Assembly (NCBI RefSeq): GCF_032854445.1
Contig: NC_088307.1
Coordinates: 6,522,017-6,586,016, forward strand
DNA length: 64,000 bases
DNA from: Liolophura sinensis
Taxonomy: Eukaryota; Mollusca; Polyplacophora; Chitonida; Chitonidae
Direction: 5' to 3'
In this document: positions 19,901 through 32,142 of the stretch, one piece after another
Numbering within the stretch: position 1 is the first letter of the stretch
How the letters are laid out: each line of letters begins with the position of its first letter
The notes under the pieces: generated by a model
Told to the model about the DNA's origin: nothing
Databases searched by the model: none
What the model saw: the letters and a program-made list of their open reading frames with translations, nothing else
Made by a program: the position numbers and the translations under genes

Positions 19901-20790
19901 AATATATACATACAAGCCTATCCCAGTACTTGCAGGTATACACTGATGCCCCCAAGTGTCCAGACAGCAACAGAGTTGGTGCAGCTTTTTGTGTTCCAGA
20001 GTTAAAATATTCCAAATCCTTTAGATTATCCAATTTTGTCTCAGTATTTACAGCAGAACTTACAGCTATCATCTGTGCTCTTCAGTTTATCCTCGACCTA
20101 AAACCTTCCAGGGCTGTTATACTTACCGATTCTTTATCTTCCTTGCAGGCCATGTCAAATTATGTCTGGTATAATTCTTCATCACTTGTGTTTGAAATAC
20201 TACATTTATGCACCACTCTTCGTTACCAGGGCGTCTCTGTGAGTTTTGACTGGGTACCAGCTCATGTCGGTATTGTGGGGAACGAAATGGCAGACTCCCT
20301 GGCGAAGAGAGCTTTATCCTTTTTAGATATATCCATACACGTTCCCTTAAACATTAATGAAATTATGAGTCATGTCGCACCTAAGTTTGTGGATATTTGG
20401 CAGCGGCAGTGGGATGAAGCTAATAAGGGGAGGTTTTTTCACGAGTATAATCGTTCTGTCTTGTTAAATTCGCCAATATCATTACGTTCCCGACGAGATG
20501 AAACGCTAGTTTTCCGCCTTATTTCTGGACATGTACCTACAAATACCTATTTATTCAGAATGAATCTGCACCCATCTGGGTTATGTGACATATGCCTAGT
20601 TAACGATGATATCGCTCATCTCTTATTTACGTGTACCCGGCACTCTAAGGCTCGCCGTGTTCTTTACCGGGACTTACGCTCCATTGGCCTTCGGCATTTT
20701 ACGTTAGCATCTGTTTTAAATCCTAAAGCGAACCGAAATAAGACTTTCCAGGCCCTGGCCAATTTTCTTAGCAGATGTCGTCGTTTTTAA
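16964..20790 (+). pseudogene. LINE ORF2: endonuclease, reverse transcriptase, RNase H; one frameshift
   Basis: The first ATG overlaps the ORF1 stop as TAATG. Endonuclease starts with MLHQNICGLGAHGEEF and ICLQETFL. One frameshift lies near 17215, after which 1,188 codons are open (numbered from 17224). GDFNAYGPLWG and the SDHLP box complete the endonuclease. RT motifs: SYRPIALTSC about 449, FLDIEKVYD about 519, VPQGSVLSP about 578, FADD about 609. RNase H: YTDAPK about 904, AELTAI, LTDSLSSLQ, WVPAHVGIVGNEMAD about 1010. A CDIC..HLLFTC finger lies about 1122. The usual TDGS of RNase H reads TDAP here. Apart from the frameshift the protein looks complete. Confidence 0.75.
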
Positions 20791-21183
20791 TAATCCGTTT
20801 TTTTTTTTTTTTGTTTTTTTTTTGTTTTTTTTTTTTTAATGTTAACATGTTTGGATCGGCCTATCTGTTGCTTTTAAAGTGGTTGTTGTCGTTTTTTTTA
20901 CCCGAACAGAAGTTAAATGAGCTGACGCTTCTACTGTTTTTTTGTCCATTGTGTGTATTGTGTATGTATACTATTCAGCTCTTCCTGTACTATACTCTGT
21001 GTCCTGTATATGTTATAACATCTTGAGTGTTCTAACGCCCACCTTTCCAAAAATCTCTCTTTAACCCATGTACCTGCCCATCTTGTACTGTAAATATGGA
21101 TTGTATAACTACATTAAGAAACGGTCATCATAGTGAATAATGACCCTCTGCAAACACTTTTTTTTTCTTCTTTTAGTCATGAC
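20791..21183 (+). other. LINE 3' UTR, T-rich
   Basis: Starts with T runs broken by single G (20799-20838) just after the ORF2 stop. A second T-rich stretch lies at 21158-21175 next to the satellite junction. No polyA tail or simple repeat tail is seen, so the exact 3' end is uncertain. Confidence 0.45.
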
Positions 21184-21612
21184 CCAAAGCTTATTGGCCA
21201 CGGAATGTTTGGGACTGAACTACAGCGCTAAACTTTAACATTGTCGCGTATTGGAAATAATGGGGATCTGGGGCCATTTTGCTGAACAGCCACAAGTTTC
21301 GTCGTACTGATTATGAGAGATTTTAAAAGGTTCTCATGATGGTTTGGGGGAGGGGGGGCGTCGTAGTTTACATGGTAGAGCGCACTTTGCATGCAAGCGG
21401 TACCGGGATCTATGCGCGGCATTTCCAAACAACTTTTACTGCAATAAGCTCAAAGTTCACTTTTAGATAGTAGTTTCAGGCTTTAGAAAACATGAGGGTT
21501 TTTTTTTAGATTCGCACGCCAAGCAATATATATACATTTTTTCACTCATTCCTTTTCTATTAGGGGGCCTTAGGCTAGAGGTTTCCTTAATGTATACAAC
21601 ATACTCCAGCAA

Positions 21613-21685
21613 GGGGAGCTAGCTCAAATGGTAGAGCGCTCGCTTAGCATGCGAGAGGTACCGGGATCGATGCCCGGGTTCTCCA
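21613..21685 (+). tRNA. tRNA-Ala(AGC)-like
   Basis: Consensus over all stems. This monomer lacks its UGC partner: it is a 415-bp deleted unit. Confidence 0.6.
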
Positions 21686-22027
21686 AGTAGTACACTGTTT
21701 TTGATCGTGTTGCACACCATTTCAAGAAAGCCTACTCGTCCAAACCATTCACCAATTCTGATGTTTATAATGACTGAGAAGCCAGGCACATAGGTGTGCA
21801 GCACCACATCCTATTTTCCTTAACAGCCACAAGATTCGTCTTACTCATATGGGGATACACTCAAAAGTTCACTTTTAGATAGTAGTTTCAGGCTTTAGAA
21901 AACATAAGAGGGGTTTTTTTAGATTCGCAGGCAAAGCAATATATATATATTTTTTCGCTCATTCCTTTTCTATTAGCAGGCCTTAGGCTAGAAGGTTGTC
22001 CTTAATGTATACTACATACTACAGCAA

Positions 22028-22100
22028 GGGGAGCTAGCTCAAATGGTAGAGCGCTCGCTTAGCATGCGAGAGGTACCGGGATCGATGCCCGGGTTCTCCA
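22028..22100 (+). tRNA. tRNA-Ala(AGC)-like
   Basis: Consensus body; the downstream T run is reduced to four. Confidence 0.6.
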
Positions 22101-22287
22101 GGTAGTACACTGTTTTGATCATGTTGCACACCGTTTCAAGAAAGCTACTCGTCCAAACCATTCACCAATTCTGATGTTTATAATGACTGAGAAGCCAGGC
22201 ACATAGGTGTGCAGCACCACATCCTATTTTCCTTAACAGCCACAAGATTCGTCTTACTCATATGGGGATACGTGGAAAATTCTTCAT

Positions 22288-22360
22288 GGGGGGCTAGCTC
22301 ACATGGTAGAGCGCTCGCTTTTGCATGCGAGAGGTACCGGGATCGATGCCCGGGCTCCCA
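22288..22360 (+). pseudogene. tRNA-Ala(UGC)-like, enlarged anticodon loop
   Basis: An extra T makes an 8-nt anticodon loop, and one base is missing from the 3' acceptor strand. Confidence 0.4.
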
Positions 22361-23143
22361 AACAACATTTACTGCAATAAGCTCAAAGTTCTCTTTTGAA
22401 TAGTAGTTTCAGCTTGTAGAAACATAAGCAAGTTTATTTTGAAATATCACCGGCCAATATATTTTCGCTGATACCTGTGTTTTCAGCAGGTCTTAGGCTA
22501 GATGTTGTTCTTAATACATACTACATCAACAAACAAGGGGAGCCACAAGGAGACACAAGGAGACAGGTAGTGATAAGGCTGCGAGTGACGTCCCCTTGGC
22601 CTTGCTAGGCATCCCTCCCTGCTGCCGGCATAGACAGGTCCAAGATTTTGAAGCTCAAACTATGCCAAGATTTTTATGGCCTCTTTCTAACAGGCTGGGC
22701 CAGGCATGCACCAAAGCTTATTGCCACGGGAATGTTTGGGACCGAGCTACAGCGCTAAACTTTAACATTGTCGCATATTGGAAATAATGGGGATATGGGG
22801 CCATTTGCTGAACAGCCACAAGTTTCGTCGTACTGATATGAAGAGATTTTAAAAGGTTCTCATGATGGTTTGGGGGCGGGGGGGTGGCGTCGTAGTTTAC
22901 ATGGTAGAGCGCGCTTTGCACGCAAGCAGTACCGGGATCTATGCGCGGCATTTCCAAACAACTTTTACTGCAATAAGCTCAAAGTTCACTTTTAGATAGT
23001 AGTTTCAGGCTTTAGAAAACATAAGAGGGTTTTTTTTTAGATTCGCAGGCCAAGCAATATATATATATTTTTTCACTCATTCCTTTTCTATTAGCAGGCC
23101 TTAGGCTAGAGGTTTCCTTAATGTATACTACATACACCAGAAA

Positions 23144-23216
23144 GGGGAGCTAGCTCAAATGGTAGAGCGCTCTCTTAGCATGCGAGAGGTACCGGGATCG
23201 ATGACCGGGTTCTCCA
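23144..23216 (+). tRNA. tRNA-Ala(AGC)-like, weakened stems
   Basis: Anticodon stem CTCTC and T stem ACCGG each carry one mismatch; the downstream T run is interrupted (GTGTTT). Confidence 0.45.
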
Positions 23217-23405
23217 AGTAGTACATTGTGTTTGGTCGTGTTGCACACCGTTTCAAGAAAGCCTACTCGTCCAAACCATTCACCAATTCTGATGTTTATG
23301 ATGACTGAGAAGCCAGGCACATAGGTGTGCAGCACCACATCCTATTTGCCTTAACAGCCACAAGATTCGTCTTAGTCATATGGGGATACGTGGAAAATTC
23401 TTCAT

Positions 23406-23478
23406 AGGGGGCTAGCTCACATGGTAGAGCTCTCGCTTTGCATGCGAGAGGTACCGGGATCGATGCCCGGGCTCTCCA
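23406..23478 (+). tRNA. tRNA-Ala(UGC)-like, A1 variant
   Basis: First base is A, which unpairs position 1:72. Base 26 region reads GAGCTCTCGC. Confidence 0.45.
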
Positions 23479-24263
23479 AACAACATTTACTGTAATAAGC
23501 TCAAAGTTCTCTTTTGAATAGTAGTTTCAGCTTGTAGAAAACATAAGCAAGTTTATTTTGAAATTTCACCGGCCAATATATTTTCGCTGATACCTGTGTT
23601 TTCAGCAGGTCTTAGGCTAGATGTTGTTCTTAATACATACTGCATCAACAAACAAGGGGAGCCACAAGGAGACACAAGGAGACAGGTAGTGATGAGGCTG
23701 CGAGTGACGTCCCCTTGGCCTTGCTAGGCATCCCTCCCAGCTGCCGGCATAGACAGGTCCACATTTTGATGCTCAACCTATGTCAAGATTTTTATGGCCT
23801 CTTTCTAACAGGCTGGGCCAGGCATGCACCAAAGCTTATTGGCCACGGAATGTTTAGGACTGAGCTACAGCGCTAAACTTTAACACTGTCGCATATTGGA
23901 AATAATGGGGATATGGGGTCATTTTGCTGAACAGCCACAAGTTTCGTCGTACTGATATGAAGAAATTTTAAAAGGTTCTCATGATGGTTTGGGGGAGGGA
24001 GGGTGGCGTCGTAGTTTACATGGTAGAGCGCGCTTTGCATGCAAGCGGTACCGGGATCGATGCGCGGCATTTCCAAACAACTTTTACTGCAATAAGCTCA
24101 AAGTTCACTTTTAGATAGTAGTTTCAGGCTTTAGAAAACATAAGAGGGTTTTTTTAAGATTCGCAGGCCAAGCAATATATATACATTTTTTCACTCATTC
24201 CTTTTTCTATTAGCAGGCCTTAGGCTAGAAGGTTTCCTTAATGTATACTACATACTCCAGCAA

Positions 24264-24336
24264 GGGGAGCTAGCTCAAATGGTAGAGCGCTCGCTTAGCA
24301 TGCGAGAGGTACCGGGATCGATGCCCGGGTTCTCCA
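24264..24336 (+). tRNA. tRNA-Ala(AGC)-like
   Basis: Consensus, with T5 downstream. Confidence 0.6.
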
Positions 24337-24525
24337 AGTAGTACACTGTTTTTGATCGTGTTGCACACCATTTCAAGAAAGCCTACTCGTCCAAACCATT
24401 CACCAATTCTGATGTTTATAATGACTGAGAAGCCAGGCACATAGGTGTGCAGCACCACATCCTATTTTCCTTAACAGCCACAAGATTCGTCTTACTCATA
24501 TGGGGATACGTGGAAAATTCTTCAT

Positions 24526-24598
24526 GGGGGGCTAGCTCACATGGTAGAGCGCTCGCTTTGCATGCGAGAGGTACCGGGATCGATGCCCGGGCTCTCCA
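24526..24598 (+). tRNA. tRNA-Ala(UGC)-like
   Basis: Consensus. Confidence 0.6.
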
Positions 24599-25372
24599 AA
24601 CAACATTTACTGCAATAAGCTCAAAGTTCTCTTTTGAATAGTAGTTTCAGCTTGTAGAAACATAAGCAAGTTTATTTTGAAATTTCACCGGCCAATATAT
24701 TTTCGCTGATACCTGTGTGTTTTCAGCAGGTCTTAGGCTAGATGTTGTTCTTAATACATACTACATCAACAAACAAGGGGAGACACAAGGAGACAGGTAG
24801 TGATGAGGCTGCGAGTGACGTCCCCTTGGCCTTGCTAGGCATCCCTCCCAGCTGCCGGCATAGACAGGTCCACATTTTGATGCTCAACCTATGTCAAGAT
24901 TTTTATGGCCTCTTTCTAACAGGCTGGGCCAGGCATGCACCAAAGCTTATTGGCCACGGAATGTTTGGGACCGAGCTACAGCGCTAAACTTTAACATTGT
25001 CGCATATTGGAAATAATGAGGATATGGGGCCATTTTGCTGAACAGCCACAAGTTTCGTCGTACTGATATGAAGAGATTTTAAAAGGTTCTCATGGTGGTT
25101 TGGGGGAGGGGGGGGGCGTCGTAGTCAACATGGTAGAGCGCACTTTGCATGCAAGCGGTACCGGGATCTATGCGCGGCAGTTCCAAACAACTTTTACTGC
25201 AATAAGCTCAAAGTTCACTTTTAGATAGTAGTTTCAGGTTTTAGAAAACATAAGAGGGTTTTTTTAGATTCGCAGGCCAAGCAATATATATACATTTTTT
25301 CACTCATTCCTTTTACTATTAGCAGGCCTTAGGCTAGAAGGTTTCCTTAACGTATACTACATACTCCAGCAA

Positions 25373-25445
25373 GGGGAGCTAGCTCAAATGGTAGAGCGCT
25401 CGCTTAGCATGCGAGAGGTACCGGGATCGATGCCCGGGTTCTCCA
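25373..25445 (+). tRNA. tRNA-Ala(AGC)-like
   Basis: Consensus, with T5 downstream. Confidence 0.6.
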
Positions 25446-25634
25446 AGTAGTACATTGTTTTTGATCGTGTTGCACACCGTTTCAAGAAAGCCTACTCGTC
25501 CAAACCATTCACCAATTCTGATGTTTATAATGACTGAGAAGCCAGGTACATAAGTGTGCAGCACCACATCCTATTTTCCTTAACAGCCACAAGATTCGTC
25601 TTACTCATATGGGGATACGTGGAAAATTCTTCAT

Positions 25635-25707
25635 GGGGGGCTAGCTCACATGGTAGAGCGCTCGCTTTGCATGCGAGAGGCACCGAGATCGATGCCCGGG
25701 CTCTCCA
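25635..25707 (+). tRNA. tRNA-Ala(UGC)-like
   Basis: T stem reads CCGAG, one mismatch; variable loop AGGCA. Confidence 0.5.
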
Positions 25708-26494
25708 AACAACATTTACTGCAATAAGCTCAAAGTTCTCTTTTGAATAGTAGTTTCAGCTTGTAGAAACATAAGCAAGTTTATTTTGAAATTTCACCGG
25801 CCAATATATTTTCGCTGATACCTGTGTTTTCAGCAGGTCTTAGGCTAGATGTTGTTCTTAATACATACTACATCAACAAACAAGGGGAGCCACAAGGAGA
25901 CACAAGGAGACAGGTAGTGATGAGGCTGCGAGTGACGTCCCCTTGGCCTTGCTAGGCATCCCTCCCAGCTGCCGGCATAGACAGGTCCACATTTTGATGC
26001 TCAACCTATGTCAAGATTTTTATGGCCTCTTTCTAACAGGCTGGGCCAGGCATGCACCAAAGCTTATTGGCCACGGAATGTTTGGGACCGAGCTACAGCG
26101 CTAAACTTTAACATTGTCGCATATTGGAAATAATGAGGATATGGGGCCATTTTGCTGAACAGCCACAAGTTTCGTCGTACTGATATGAAGAGATTTTAAA
26201 AGGTTCTCATGGTGGTTTGGGGGAGGGGGGGGGGGGCGTCGTAGTCAACATGGTAGAGCGCACTTTGCATGCAAGCGGTACCGGGATCTATGCGCGGCAT
26301 TTCCAAACAACTTTTACTGCAATAAGCTCAAAGTTCACTTTTAGATAGTAGTTTCAGGCTTTAGAAAACATAAGAGGGTTTTTTTAGATTCGCAGGCCAA
26401 GCAATATATATATATATTTTTTCGCTCATTCCTTTTCTATTAGCAGGCCTTAGGCTAGAAGGTTGTCCTTAATGTATAGTACATACTCCAGCAA

Positions 26495-26567
26495 GGGGAG
26501 CTAGCTCAAATGGTAGAGTGCTCTCCTAGCATGCGAGAGGTACCGGGATCGATGCCCGGGTTCTCCA
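26495..26567 (+). tRNA. tRNA-Ala(AGC)-like, CTAGCAT-loop subtype
   Basis: Anticodon loop CTAGCAT, stem CTCTC/GCGAG with one mismatch, D stem GAGT. The same haplotype recurs at 28729, 52024 and 57590. Confidence 0.45.
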
Positions 26568-26756
26568 AGTAGTACATTGTTTTTGATCGTGTTACACACC
26601 GTTTCAAGAAAGCCTACTCGTCCAAACCATTCACCAATTCTATTGTTTATGATGACTGAGAAGCCAGGTACATAGGTGTGCAGCACCACATCCTATTTTC
26701 CTTAACAGCCACATGATTCGTCTTACTCATATGGGGATACGTGGAAAATTCTACAT

Positions 26757-26829
26757 GGGGGGCTAGCTCACATGGTAGAGCGCTCGCTTTGCATGCGAGA
26801 GGTACCGGGATCTATGCCCGGGCTCTTCA
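26757..26829 (+). pseudogene. tRNA-Ala(UGC)-like, B box damaged
   Basis: T loop ATCTATG loses purine 57; the 3' acceptor strand reads GCTCTTC. Confidence 0.4.
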
Positions 26830-27611
26830 AACAACATTTACTGCAATAAGCTCAAAGTTCTCTTTTGAATAGTAGTTTCAGCTTGTAGAAACATAAGCAA
26901 GTTTAATTTGAAATTTCACCGGCCAATATATTTTCGCTGATACCTGTGTTTTCAGCAGGTCTTAGGCTAGATGTTGTTCTAAATACATACTACATCAACA
27001 AACAAGGGCAGCCACAAGGAGACACAAGGAGACAGGTAGTGATGAGGCTGCGAGTGACGTCCCCTTGGCCTTGCTAGGCATCCCTCCCAGCTGCCGGCAT
27101 AGACAGGTCCACATTTTGATGCTCAACCTATCTCAAGATTTTTATGGCCTCTTTCTAACAGGCTGGGCCAGGCATGCACCAAAGCTTATTGGCCACGGAA
27201 TGTGGGACTGAGCTACAGCGCTAAACTTTAACACTGTCGCATATTGGAAATAATGGGGATATGGGGCCATTTTGCTGAACAGCCACAAGTTTCGTCGTAC
27301 TGATATGAAGAGATTTTAAAAGGTTCTCATGATGGTTTGGGGGAGGTAGGGTGGCGTCGTAGTTTACATGGTAGAGCGCGCTTTGCATGCAAGCGGTACC
27401 GGGATCTATGCGCGGCATTTCCAAACAAATTTTACTGTAATAAGCTCAAAGTTCACTTTTAGATAGTAGTTTCAGGCTTTAGAAAACATAAGAGGGTTTT
27501 TTTTAGATTCGCAGGCCAAGCAATATATATACATTTTTTCACTCATTCCTTTTTCTATTAGCAGGCCTTAGGCTAGAAGATTTCCTTAACGTATACTACA
27601 TATTCCAGCAA

Positions 27612-27684
27612 GGGGAGCTAGCTCAAATGGTAGAGCGCTCGCTTAGCATGCGAGAGGTACCGGGATCGATGCCCGGGTTCTCCA
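27612..27684 (+). tRNA. tRNA-Ala(AGC)-like
   Basis: Consensus. Confidence 0.6.
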
Positions 27685-27873
27685 AGTAGTACATTGTTTT
27701 TGATCGTGTTGCACACCGTTTCAAGAAAGCCTACTCGTCCAAACCATTCACCAATTCTGATGTTCATAATGACTGAGAAGCCAGGTACATAAGTGTGCAG
27801 CACCACATCCTATTTTCCTTAACAGCCACAAGATTCGTCTTACTCATATGGGGATACGTGGAAAATTCTTCAT

Positions 27874-27946
27874 GGGGGGCTAGCTCACATGGTAGAGCGC
27901 TCGCTTTGCATGCGAGAGGCACCGGGATCGATGCCCGGGCTCTCCA
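27874..27946 (+). tRNA. tRNA-Ala(UGC)-like
   Basis: All stems consensus; variable loop AGGCA. Confidence 0.6.
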
Positions 27947-28728
27947 AACAACATTTACTGCAATAAGCTCAAAGTCCTCTTTTGAATAGTAGTTTCAGCT
28001 TGTAGAAACATAAGCAAGTTTAATTTGAAATTTCACCGGCCAATATATTTTCGCTGATACCTGTGTTTTCAGCAGGTCTTAGGCTAGATGTTGTTCTTAA
28101 TACATACTACATCAACAAACAAGGGGAGCCACAAGGAGACACAAGGAGACAGGTAGTGATGAGGCTGCGAGTGACGTCCCCTTGGCCTTGCTAGGCATCC
28201 CTCCCAGCTGCCGGCATAGACAGGTCCACATTTTGATGCTCAACCTATGTCAAGATTTTTATGGCCTCTTTCTAACAGCCTGGGCCAGGCATGCACCAAA
28301 GCTTATTGGCCACGGAATGTTTGGGGCCGAGCTACAGCGCTAAACTTTAACATTGTCGCATATTGGGAATAATGAGGATATGGGGCCATTTTGCTGAACA
28401 GCCACAAGTTTCGTTGTACTGATATGAAGAGATTTTAAAAGGTTCTCATGGTGGCTTGGGGGAGGGGGGGGCGTGGTAGTCAACATGGTAGAGCGCGCTT
28501 TGCATGCAAGCGGTACCGGGATCGATGCGCGGATTTTCCAAACAACTTTTCCTGCAAAGAGCTCAAAGTTCACTTTTAGATAGTAGTTTCAGGCTTTAGA
28601 AAACATAAGAGGGGGTTTTTTAGATTCGCAGGCCAAGCAATATATGTATATTTTTTCGCTCATTCCTTTTCTATTAGCAGGCCTTAGGCTAGAAGGTTGT
28701 CCTTAATGTATAGTACATACTACAGCAA

Positions 28729-28801
28729 GGGGAGCTAGCTCAAATGGTAGAGTGCTCTCCTAGCATGCGAGAGGTACCGGGATCGATGCCCGGGTTCTCC
28801 A
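28729..28801 (+). tRNA. tRNA-Ala(AGC)-like, CTAGCAT-loop subtype
   Basis: Same haplotype as 26495. Confidence 0.45.
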
Positions 28802-28990
28802 AGTAGTACATTGTTTTTGATCGTGTTGCACACCGTTTCAAGAAAGCCTACTCGTCCAAACCATTCACCAATTCTATTGTTTATGATGACTGAGAAGCCA
28901 GGTACATAGGTGTGCAGCACCACATCCTATTTTCCTTAACAGTCACAAGATTCGTCTTACTCATATGGGGATACGTGGAAAATTCTACAT

Positions 28991-29063
28991 GGGGGGCTAG
29001 CTCACATGGTAGAGCGCTCGCTTTGCATGCGAGAGGTACCGGGATCTATGCCCGGGCTCTCGA
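28991..29063 (+). pseudogene. tRNA-Ala(UGC)-like, B box damaged
   Basis: T loop ATCTATG, and position 72 is G, so pair 1:72 is lost. Confidence 0.4.
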
Positions 29064-29845
29064 AACAACATTTACTGCAATAAGCTCAAAGTTCTCTTTT
29101 GAATAGTAGTTTCAGCTTGTAGAAACATAAGCAAGTTTATTTTGAAATTTCACCGGCCAATATATTTTCGCTGATACCTGTGTTTTCAGCAGGTCTTAGG
29201 CTAGATGTTGTTCTAAATACATACTACATCAACAAACAAGGGCAGCCACAAGGAGACACAAGGAGACAGGTAGTGATGAGGCTGCGAGTGACGTCCCCTT
29301 GGCCTTGCTAGGCATCCCTCCCAGCTGCCGGCATAGACAGGTCCACATTTTGATGCTCAACCTATCTCAAGATTTTTATGGCCTCTTTCTAACAGGCTGG
29401 GCCAGGCATGCACCAAAGCTTATTGGCCACGGAATGTGGGACTGAGCTACAGCGCTAAACTTTAACACTGTCGCATATTGGAAATAATGGGGATATGGGG
29501 CCATTTTGCTGAACAGCCACAAGTTTCGTCGTACTGATATGAAGAGATTTTAAAAGGTTCTCATGATGGTTTGGGGGAGGTAGGGTGGCGTCGTAGTTTA
29601 CATGGTAGAGCGCGCTTTGCATGCAAGCGGTACCGGGATCTATGCGCGGCATTTCCAAACAACTTTTACTGCAATAAGCTCAAAGTTCACTTTTAGATAG
29701 TAGTTTCAGGCTTTAGAAAACATAAGAGGGTTTTTTTTAGATTCGCAGGCCAAGCAATATATCTACATTTTTTCACTCATTCCTTTTTCTATTAGCAGGC
29801 CTTAGGCTAGAAGGTTTCCTTAACGTATACTACATATTCCAGCAA

Positions 29846-29918
29846 GGGGAGCTAGCTCAAATGGTAGAGCGCTCGCTTAGCATGCGAGAGGTACCGGGAT
29901 CGATGCCCGGGTTCTCCA
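29846..29918 (+). tRNA. tRNA-Ala(AGC)-like
   Basis: Consensus. Confidence 0.6.
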
Positions 29919-30107
29919 AGTAGTACATTGTTTTTGATCGTGTTGCACACCGTTTCAAGAAAGCCTACTCGTCCAAACCATTCACCAATTCTGATGTTTA
30001 TAATGACTGAGAAGCCAGGTACATAAGTGTGCAGCACCACATCCTATTTTCCTTAACAGCCACAAGATTCGTCTTACTCATATGGGGATACGTGGAAAAT
30101 TCTTCAT

Positions 30108-30180
30108 GGGGGGCTAGCTCACATGGTAGAGCGCTCGCTTTGCATGCGAGAGGCACCGGGATCGATGCCCGGGCTCTCCA
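30108..30180 (+). tRNA. tRNA-Ala(UGC)-like
   Basis: All stems consensus; variable loop AGGCA. Confidence 0.6.
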
Positions 30181-30960
30181 AACAACATTTACTGCAATAA
30201 GCTCAAAGTCCTCTTTTGAATAGTAGTTTCAGCTTGTAGAAACATAAGCAAGTTTATTTTGAAATTTCACCGGCCAATATATTTTCGCTGATACCTGTGT
30301 TTTCAGCAGGTCTTAGGCTAGATGTTGTTCTTAATACATACTACATCAACAAACAAGGGGAGCCACAAGGAGACACAAGGAGACAGGTAGTGATGAGGCT
30401 GCGAGTGACGTCCCCTTGGCCTTGCTAGGCATCCCTCCCAGCTGCCGGCATAGACAGGTCCACATTTTGATGCTCAACCTATGTCAAGATTTTTATGGCC
30501 TCTTTCTAACAGCCTGGGCCAGGCATGCACCAAAGCTTATTGGCCACGGAATGTTTGGGGCCGAGCTACAGCGCTAAACTTTAACATTGTCGCATATTGG
30601 AAAAAATGAGGATATGGGGCCATTTAGCTGAACAGCCACAAGTTTCGTCGTACTGATATGAAGAGATTTTAAAAGGTTCTCATGGTGGTTTGGGGGAGGG
30701 GGGGGCGTCGTAGTCAACATGGTAGAGCGCGCTTTGCATGCAAGGGGTACCGGGATCGATGCGCGGCATTTCCAAACAACTTTTACTGCAATAAGCTCAA
30801 AGTTCACTTTAAGATTGTAGTTTCAGGCTTTAGAAAACATAAGAGGGTTTTTTTAGATTCGCACGCCAAGCAATATATATACATTTTTTCACTCATTCCT
30901 TTTCTATTAGCGGGCCTTAGGCTAGAAGGTTTCCTTAATGTATACTACATACTCCAGCAA

Positions 30961-31033
30961 GGGGAGCTAGTTCAAATGGTAGAGCGCTCTCTTAGCATGC
31001 GAGAGGTACCGGGATCGATGCCCGGGTTCTCCA
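30961..31033 (+). tRNA. tRNA-Ala(AGC)-like, weakened stems
   Basis: D stem begins GTTC, and anticodon stem CTCTC has one mismatch. Confidence 0.45.
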
Positions 31034-31222
31034 AGTAGTACACTGTTTTTGGTCGTGTTGCACACCGTTTCAAGAAAGCTTACTCGTCCAAACCATTCAC
31101 CAATTCTGATGTTTATGATGACTGAGAAGCCAGGTACATAGGTGTGCAGCACCACATCCTATTTTCCTTAACAGCCACAAGATTCGTCTTAGTCATATGG
31201 GGATACGTGGAAAATTCTTCAT

Positions 31223-31295
31223 GGGGGGCTAGCTCACATGGTAGAGCGCTCGCTTTGCATGCGAGAGGTACCGGGATCGATGCCCGGGCTCTCCA
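31223..31295 (+). tRNA. tRNA-Ala(UGC)-like
   Basis: Consensus. Confidence 0.6.
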
Positions 31296-32069
31296 AACAA
31301 CATTTACTGCAATAAGTTCAAAGTTCTCTTTTGAATAGTAGTTTCAGCTTGTAGAAACATAAGCAAGTTTATTTTGAAATTTCACCGGCCAATATATTTT
31401 CGCTGATACCTGTGTTTTCAGCAGGTCTTAGGCTAGATGTTGTTCTTAATACATACTGCATCAACAAACAAGGGGAGCCACAAGGAGACAGGTAGTGATG
31501 AGGCTGCGAGTGACGTCCCCTTGGCCTTGCTAGGCATCCCTCCCAGCTGCGGGCATAGACAGGTCCACATTTTGATGCTCAACCTATGTCAAGATTTTTA
31601 TCTCCTCTTTCTAACAGGCTGGGCCAGGCATGCACCAAAGCTTATTGGTCACGGAATGTTTGGGACTGAGCTACAGCGCTAAACTTTAACATTGTCGCAT
31701 ATTGGGAATAATGAGGATATGGGGCCATTTTGCTGAACAGCCACAAGTTTCGTCGTACTGATATGAAGAGATTTTAAAAGGTTCTCATGGTGGTTTGGGG
31801 GAGGGAGGGTGGCGTCGTAGTTTACATGGTAGAGCGCGCTTTGCATGCAAACGGTACCGGGATCGGTGCGCGGCATTTCCAAACAACTTTTACTGCAATA
31901 AGCTTAAAGTTCACTTTTAGATAGTAGTTTCAGGCTTTAGAAAACATAAGAGGGGTTTTTTTAGATTCGCAGGCCAAGCAATATATATACATTTTTTCGC
32001 TCATTCCTTTTCTATAAGCAGGCCTTAGGCTAGAAGGTTGTCCTTAATGTATACTACATACTACAGCAA

Positions 32070-32142
32070 GGGGAGCTAGCTCAAATGGTAGAGCGTTCTC
32101 TTAGCATGCGAGAGGTACCGGGATCGATGCCCGGGTTCTCCA
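32070..32142 (+). tRNA. tRNA-Ala(AGC)-like, weakened anticodon stem
   Basis: Anticodon stem TTCTC/GCGAG: one wobble, one mismatch. Confidence 0.45.

Larger units (their letters stand above)
15120..21183 (+). mobile_element. Compound insertion carrying an I/Nimb-like LINE
   Basis: Interrupts a satellite monomer between GCTGGGC (to 15119) and CCAAAGCTTATTGG (from about 21184). No target duplication is visible; a few satellite bases seem lost. The left 0.4 kb holds a histone H4 scrap, an AT-rich stretch and a T run. The LINE proper probably starts around 15500-15600 and has a 5' UTR, ORF1 with CCHC knuckles, ORF2 with endonuclease, reverse transcriptase, RNase H and a C-terminal Cys/His finger, and a T-rich 3' UTR. 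RNase H within ORF2 and the ORF1 sequence style suggest the I/Nimb group. Two frame breaks make it inactive as read. Confidence 0.75.

Noticed and set aside
25556-25750. 64-residue plus-strand ORF (MQHHILFSL...) in each monomer
   Set aside because: It translates the spacer and the UGC-type tRNA-like sequence. Same reasoning as for the antisense ORF.
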